This document shows, in pieces, positions 59,692 to 64,000 of a DNA stretch of 64,000 nt. Source of the DNA: Planctomycetota bacterium (GTDB lineage: Bacteria; Planctomycetota; UBA1135; GCA-002686595); contig JADYYP010000023.1 of the NCBI GenBank assembly GCA_020853575.1, positions 186,001 to 250,000 on the forward strand. The letters run 5' to 3'. The notes under the pieces are model-generated. The model saw only the letters and a list, made by a program, of their open reading frames with translations. It was not told where the DNA came from and did not search any database. The translations under genes and the position numbers were made by a program. The first letter of the stretch is position 1. Every line of letters begins with the position of its first letter.

Positions 59692-61182
59692 TTGTCGCGC
59701 CAACGCCCCCAATCCGCTGCTCGAACATTGCCCGCCGCCCGAGGCCCGCGCCGATTCCGTCGCGCACTCCGGGCGGCGCTCGCTTGGGGCGCGGTGGCGC
59801 TCGCGGCCCAGGGCTGCATCGCGCCGCGGCCCAGGGCTCCTGCGTCCGATGCCGATCAGCTGTCCGCCGCAGAGCTGCGCGAGCTGCTGGCCCGGGGGAC
59901 GATCAAGCCGGTCGTCGGCATGGCCGACGAGGACGCCTTCGGAGATCTGCATTTGGAGATGGACGAGCCGGTAGGGGCGCCGACCCCGCCGCTCGCGGCG
60001 AGCTCGGGGGCGAACCAGAACCCTGCTGAGCCCCCGGTCAAGCCCGCGTCGGAGCCGGTCACCGTCGTCGAGCCAGCCCAGAACCCGTACCTGCAGTTCG
60101 GCGCGCGCATCAAGGTCTACCCCGACGGCACGATCACCAAGCCCTTCCCGCTGCGGGTGGGCACCGGCGACAAGATGAAGTCGCTGATCGAGGCCTACGG
60201 GAATTTCCCGCTGTGGACGACCGAGGCCGGCACGCCCTCGCCGCCCAACTTGGTCAAGCTCGACATCCTCCCCGGGTGGGATGTCGAGCTCTACCAGGAC
60301 CTGCGCAACGCAGCGGTCGCGCAGGGCGCGCCGCAGCAGTTGGCCGACTGGTTGGTGGTGACTTCCAATGCAGAGTTGCTCCAGGAGGTCGAGGACTTCA
60401 TCAACCTGTTCGCGGCCGGCATCCCGCAGATCGAGATCGAGGCCAAGATCGTCGAAGTGACCCTGACCGACGTGCTCGACCTGGGTGTTCGCAGTCCCCA
60501 GGGCACGTCGATGTTCCAGTTCCCCAGCCACACCTTCGTCAAGGGCTTCGACAGCGCGATGCCCAACGTCTCCGACGGCATCGAGGGCATCCTCACCGTC
60601 GGCGGCGTCCAGGATGCGGTGACCTTCAACGCGGTGCTGGAAGCGCTGGCGATCAACGACAACGTCTCGATCATCTCGCGTCCCAAGATCGCGGTGCGCG
60701 AGGGCGGGCGCGCCGACATCTCGAACACGATCCAGATTCCGTATCTGGCGGTCGGCGGCCTCAACAACTCCGGCGGCTACAACGCGCAGGTCCAGTACAA
60801 GGACGTGGGCGTCAAGCTGTATGTCGTGCCGCGCGTCGTCGGAACCCAGACAGTCGCGCTCAACATCGACATCGAGCAGTCCCAGATCTCAGGCTCGGAG
60901 ACCATCCTGGTGACCTCGGACGAGTCCCAGGTCCAGGTGCCGGTGCTCTCGCTGCGCAGCGCGCGCACCGTGGTCTACCTGCAGCCGGGACAGGCCGTGA
61001 TCCTGGGGGGCCTGATCACCGAGCGCAACGTCGAGAACGAGCGCAAGGTTCCGCTGCTCGGCGACATTCCGCTCTTGGGCTGGCTGTTCCGCAACAAGTT
61101 CACGCGCAAGGAACAGACGAACGTCTTGTTCTTCATCCGCCCGCGCATCCTGCAGGGCATCGACCTCAACCGCGAGTTCTGA
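59692..61182 (+). CDS. Secretin (type II secretion GspD/PulD-like) lipoprotein
   Basis: The 496 residues use a TTG at 59692 as the best start, giving a basic Arg-rich N-terminus and a signal ending in AAQGC. Secretins form the outer-membrane channel of type II/III secretion and type IV pili. The C-terminal secretin domain is clear: IEIEAKIVEVTLTDVLDLGV, IISRPKIAVREGGRADI, DVGVKLYVVPRV and RTVVYLQPGQAVILGGLI...LLGDIPLLGWLF. The N-terminal part before about residue 240 is short, so few N-domains are present. GspK-like follows after 105 bases, which supports a type II-like export system rather than a pilus. Confidence 0.9.
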   Translation: MSRQRPQSAARTLPAARGPRRFRRALRAALAWGAVALAAQGCIAPRPRAPASDADQLSAAELRELLARGTIKPVVGMADEDAFGDLHLEMDEPVGAPTPPLAASSGANQNPAEPPVKPASEPVTVVEPAQNPYLQFGARIKVYPDGTITKPFPLRVGTGDKMKSLIEAYGNFPLWTTEAGTPSPPNLVKLDILPGWDVELYQDLRNAAVAQGAPQQLADWLVVTSNAELLQEVEDFINLFAAGIPQIEIEAKIVEVTLTDVLDLGVRSPQGTSMFQFPSHTFVKGFDSAMPNVSDGIEGILTVGGVQDAVTFNAVLEALAINDNVSIISRPKIAVREGGRADISNTIQIPYLAVGGLNNSGGYNAQVQYKDVGVKLYVVPRVVGTQTVALNIDIEQSQISGSETILVTSDESQVQVPVLSLRSARTVVYLQPGQAVILGGLITERNVENERKVPLLGDIPLLGWLFRNKFTRKEQTNVLFFIRPRILQGIDLNREF

Positions 61183-61202
61183 CCCGAGGTTCTGACCTCG
61201 GG
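61183..61202 (+). terminator. Hairpin directly after the secretin stop codon
   Basis: A perfect 8-bp stem (CCCGAGGT with ACCTCGGG) with a TCTG loop starts at the base after the TGA. No T-run follows. It may be a weak terminator or a 3' stabiliser; TAGACT (61216-61221), a possible -10 for the next gene, lies 14 bases beyond. Confidence 0.5.
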
Positions 61203-61215
61203 CGCCCGCGAGCCG

Positions 61216-61221
61216 TAGACT
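61216..61221 (+). promoter_or_regulatory. Possible -10 hexamer (TAGACT) of the GspK-like gene
   Basis: TAGACT appears 67 bases before the ATG at 61288, the same hexamer as before moeA and the BMC operon. No clear -35. Confidence 0.35.
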
Positions 61222-61287
61222 AGCGGCTCGCAGTCGAGTTCGCGGGGCCCAGGGGAAGCGCCGCGACACCCGCGCGTCCCTCGTCCC

Positions 61288-62748
61288 ATGCAGGTTTTCG
61301 GAAGGGTCCGTCCGACGCCGTGCGCCGCCCGCCAGGGCTCGGCGCTCCTGATGGCGTTCCTGATGATCATCCTGCTGTACGCGATCGTCTTCCAGCTCTC
61401 CTTCAGCACCAAGTCCGACTTGCGCGTGGCCGAGAACGACGTGGTCACGACGCAGATGGACATGGCGATCGAGTCGGCTCTGCAGGAGGTCTTCGATCGC
61501 CTGAAGACCGACGCCGAGTCGGCCGCGGGCAGCGAGTCGGCCGCCGGTGGTGATCCGGCCGCAGGAGGTGGAGCCCCCGGAGGCGCGGCGCCGCAGGGCG
61601 ACGCACCCGAGGAGCAGCCCGCGGATTCGCGCATGGACTCCTGGGGTCGGCCGCAGCGCTCGACGATCGGCGAGATCGAAGTGCGGGTGCTGATCCAAGA
61701 CGAGGACAGCAAGGTCAACCTGCTCCAGATGCTGGCCGAGGACGAGGAAGAGCGCGACTTGGCCTTCGATCGCGTGGTGCGCGTGATCGACATGTTCCGC
61801 GACGGCTCGACCGTCGACGTCGATCGCTCCGAGGCCATCCGCATCGCCGAAGCAATGCGCGAGCACCTGCGCAACCGCAGCCAGTCGGCGCTGCCCCAGC
61901 CCAAGCTGTTGACCGACGACGAGGAAAACAAGGACATCGGGCTGCCGTTGACGCTCAAGGAGTTCGAGGTGCTCGACCATCTCGACGAGAGCCTGTTCCG
62001 CGATTTCCGCGACGAGCACGGCTACATCGTGCACTCGCTGGGCGCTTACCTGACGGTGTGGAGCGCCGTGCAGCGCGGCCCGGGCGCGACCGACGGCTCC
62101 GGCGCCGAGGCCGGTGGCTCCGGCGCCAACAACGAGCAGGGCGCCGGGTCTGGCGGCGGCGAGGACGGCGGCGGCTCCTCGGGCGAGCCGAACTGGGGCG
62201 TGTCGGTCAACGTCAACACCGCTCCGGTGGGCGTGCTCAAGGCCCTGATCGACGACCGCGTGGTTTCCTCGCGCTTCTGGGATGCGGTGATCGAGTACCG
62301 CAACCTCGAGAAGAAGGAGGACGAGGGCACGCAGGCCAGCGAGGAAGATCAGACTCCGCCGCAGCTCGACGAGTACGGCCAGGAGATCGTCGAGCGCGAG
62401 TTCTTCGACTCGCTCGACGAGTTGCAGGAGGTCGACGGCTTCGAGCGCCTCGACAGCGAGGCACGTGACAAGTTGCTCGCGCTGCTTTGCACGCAGAGCC
62501 ACGTGTTCTCGATCTACGTCACGGCGCGCAAGAAGCGCAGCGACGACCAGGACTTCGGCGGATACCTCGGCGCTCCACCCAAGGGGCTGCGCGAGGACCT
62601 GCAACGCAAGGGGCAAATGCGCACCGTGCGCTGCGTGGTGTGGCGCTACAAGAGCGAAGAGACCGTGCGCATCGTGCCGATCGTGCGCTGGGAGGTGCTC
62701 GACTACACGCCGTTCGAAGTCGTCGACTATCCCGACGAAGACCGCTAG
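61288..62748 (+). CDS. Type II secretion GspK-like minor pseudopilin
   Basis: The 486 residues have an N-terminus with a prepilin-like hydrophobic helix after a short basic leader (RQGSALLMAFLMIILLYAIVFQLSFS). GspK caps the pseudopilus tip. Known family patterns are visible: IQDEDSKVNLLQMLAEDEEE and VSVNVNTAPVGVLKALIDD, corresponding to the DE-GKINLN and NVNTA regions of GspK. Low-complexity Gly/Ala/Ser/Glu segments are inserted near residues 80-115 and 265-305. It follows the secretin gene; other Gsp genes are not in the window. Confidence 0.82.
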   Translation: MQVFGRVRPTPCAARQGSALLMAFLMIILLYAIVFQLSFSTKSDLRVAENDVVTTQMDMAIESALQEVFDRLKTDAESAAGSESAAGGDPAAGGGAPGGAAPQGDAPEEQPADSRMDSWGRPQRSTIGEIEVRVLIQDEDSKVNLLQMLAEDEEERDLAFDRVVRVIDMFRDGSTVDVDRSEAIRIAEAMREHLRNRSQSALPQPKLLTDDEENKDIGLPLTLKEFEVLDHLDESLFRDFRDEHGYIVHSLGAYLTVWSAVQRGPGATDGSGAEAGGSGANNEQGAGSGGGEDGGGSSGEPNWGVSVNVNTAPVGVLKALIDDRVVSSRFWDAVIEYRNLEKKEDEGTQASEEDQTPPQLDEYGQEIVEREFFDSLDELQEVDGFERLDSEARDKLLALLCTQSHVFSIYVTARKKRSDDQDFGGYLGAPPKGLREDLQRKGQMRTVRCVVWRYKSEETVRIVPIVRWEVLDYTPFEVVDYPDEDR

Positions 62749-62799
62749 CGCGTGGGCCGCTCGAGGACCGTCCGCGGCACCGCCAGGGGGAGCGCGCCA

Positions 62800-64000
62800 G
62801 TGAGCGCCGAGCTCGCGGTTTTCAGGCACCTGTTTTCCGCGGTGGCCGAGGAAATGGGCGCGACGCTGCAGAAGAGCGCGCTCAGCCCGAACATCCGCGA
62901 GCGCCGCGACTTTTCGTGCGCAGTGTTCGACGCCGAGCGCCGCTTGATCGCGCAAGCCGCGCACATTCCGGTGCACCTGGGCTCGATGGGGCGCAGTGTC
63001 GTCGCCGTGACCGAGGCCTGCGAGCTCGCGCCCGGCGACGCGGTGTTGCACAACGATCCTTATCACGGCGGCACGCACTTGCCGGATCTGACGCTGGTCT
63101 CGGCGGTGTACCTCGGTCGCGCGCGCCGTCCGGCGTACTACTGCGCCAGTCGCGCGCATCACGCCGACGTCGGCGGCGCGCATCCGGGCTCCATGACCGC
63201 GGTCGACGAGATCCACGCCGAAGGACTGCGCCTGTCGCCGATCCACCTCGTGCGCCGCGGTGCGCTCGACGGTCAGGTGCTGGCCTTGCTGCTCGCCAAC
63301 ATGCGCGACAGTGGCGAGCGCCGCGGCGACCTGTTGGCGCAGTGGGCCGCCAATCGGCGTGGTGTGGCGCGCATGGCGGAGCTGGCGAGCGAGCAGCACC
63401 CGAGCATCCTCGGCAAGCGCTCGAGCGAGTTGATCGAGTGGACGCAGCGCCGCGTGGCGGCGCTGATCCGCTCGCTGCCGTCGCGAACCGTTCGTTTCGC
63501 CGACGTGCTCGATCCCGTCCAACCCGGCGGCGCCCCCGTGCGGATCCAAGTGGCGTTGAAGCGCGCGGCCGGCGAGCTCGTGGTCGACTTCAGCGGCTCG
63601 GACGCGCAGCTCGGCTCCAGCCTGAACGCGACGCGCGCGGTGACCGAGGCCGCGGTCGCGTACGTGCTGCAATTGCTCTTGCCGCCCGGCACGCCGATCA
63701 ACGAAGGCTCGCGCGCGGGCGTGAGGGTCGTGACACCGCAAGCGAGCGTGGTGGACGCCGCCTACCCGGCGCCGGTCGCCGCGGGCAACGTCGAGACCAG
63801 CCAACGCATCGTCGACGTCTTGCTCGGGGCGTTCGCGCGTTGGTTGCCGGGCCAGATCCCCGCCGCGAGCTCGGGCACCATGAGCAACCTCTCGTTCGGC
63901 GGCGCGCACGCCGGTCGGCGCTTCGCCTACTACGAGACGATCGCCGGTGGCGCCGGCGCAGGCCCGCAGTGCGACGGCGCTCACGCGTTGCACACGCACA
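62800..64000 (+). CDS. Hydantoinase B / oxoprolinase family protein, N-terminal part (cut by window edge)
   Basis: About 400 residues are present, starting at GTG 62800 with AGGGGGAG 7 bases upstream, and the frame is open to the end. The family subunit (HyuB or the C-terminal half of 5-oxoprolinase) acts in ATP-dependent ring opening of hydantoins or 5-oxoproline. Visible motifs are LQKSALSPNIRERRDFSCAV, VLHNDPYHGGTHLPDL, SRAHHADVGGAHPGS, VDFSGSDAQLGSSLNATRAV, and SGTMSNLSFGG near the window end. The partner HyuA gene is not upstream in the window, so it may follow or be fused. Confidence 0.93.
   Translation, partial: MSAELAVFRHLFSAVAEEMGATLQKSALSPNIRERRDFSCAVFDAERRLIAQAAHIPVHLGSMGRSVVAVTEACELAPGDAVLHNDPYHGGTHLPDLTLVSAVYLGRARRPAYYCASRAHHADVGGAHPGSMTAVDEIHAEGLRLSPIHLVRRGALDGQVLALLLANMRDSGERRGDLLAQWAANRRGVARMAELASEQHPSILGKRSSELIEWTQRRVAALIRSLPSRTVRFADVLDPVQPGGAPVRIQVALKRAAGELVVDFSGSDAQLGSSLNATRAVTEAAVAYVLQLLLPPGTPINEGSRAGVRVVTPQASVVDAAYPAPVAAGNVETSQRIVDVLLGAFARWLPGQIPAASSGTMSNLSFGGAHAGRRFAYYETIAGGAGAGPQCDGAHALHTH

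Noticed and set aside
1..64000. tRNA or rRNA genes, CRISPR arrays
   Set aside because: No T-loop GGTTCGAATCC-type sequence in a cloverleaf context, no rRNA segment and no regularly spaced repeats of CRISPR size were seen by eye.

Overview
The window is GC-rich and densely coded, with 44 protein genes (the first and last cut by the window edges) and no rRNA, tRNA, CRISPR array or insertion sequence that I can recognise. The gene set points to Planctomycetota, probably a Saltatorellus/Poly30-like lineage. The grounds are a bacterial microcompartment (BMC) locus, an ECF sigma factor paired with a Ser/Thr kinase carrying WD40 repeats, giant multidomain regulators, and a repeat protein whose C-terminal Cys/Gly domain I associate with that lineage. 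The taxonomic call is inference from memory, not a computed placement.

Layout. 1-5955 (minus): an RND efflux operon of a membrane-fusion protein and two RND permeases. 6022-9982: moeA, an SDR oxidoreductase and an apolipoprotein N-acyltransferase. 10255-18959: a coiled-coil membrane protein, a small membrane protein, a terminator, then a full rod-shape operon mreB-mreC-mreD-mrdA-rodA with overlapping starts; its PBP2 is about 400 residues longer than usual. 18976-20703 (minus): a secreted beta-propeller repeat protein.

21221-26724 is the most distinctive region. It is a nine-gene BMC operon: two BMC-H, a CoA-acylating-type aldehyde dehydrogenase with a long tail, a divergent tandem-domain shell protein, two BMC-P, one BMC-T, and two small proteins. 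The small proteins share an EutQ-like N-terminal module; one is fused to a Cys-rich tail and the other to a UPF0237-type ACT domain. The usual partner of UPF0237, the UPF0210/DUF711 protein, is encoded at 29011-30375, beyond one minus-strand membrane-protein gene. No aldolase, PduL, alcohol dehydrogenase or diol dehydratase is seen in the window.

30396-46597: WD40 kinase plus ECF sigma factor, a secreted S9 dipeptidyl peptidase, an HD-GYP response regulator, an MFS transporter, a P-loop ATPase, a DUF481-type outer-membrane protein, and a minus-strand operon of two TPR proteins and a hypothetical protein. 46862-53972: a large Ig-like lipoprotein, a small lipoprotein, then rpsO and pnp with a structured leader between them. 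54149-64000: a 1602-residue membrane-anchored regulator (CBM9-like sensor, HAMP, GAF, degenerate GGDEF, sigma-54-type AAA+, winged helix), a small secreted protein, a secretin and a GspK-like protein (type II secretion), and the start of a hydantoinase-B-type gene.

Several genes have a TAnnnT hexamer ending 6-7 or 11-13 bases before the start codon, which suggests leaderless or very short-leader transcripts. A similar roughly 55-base element follows the stop codons of two unrelated genes.
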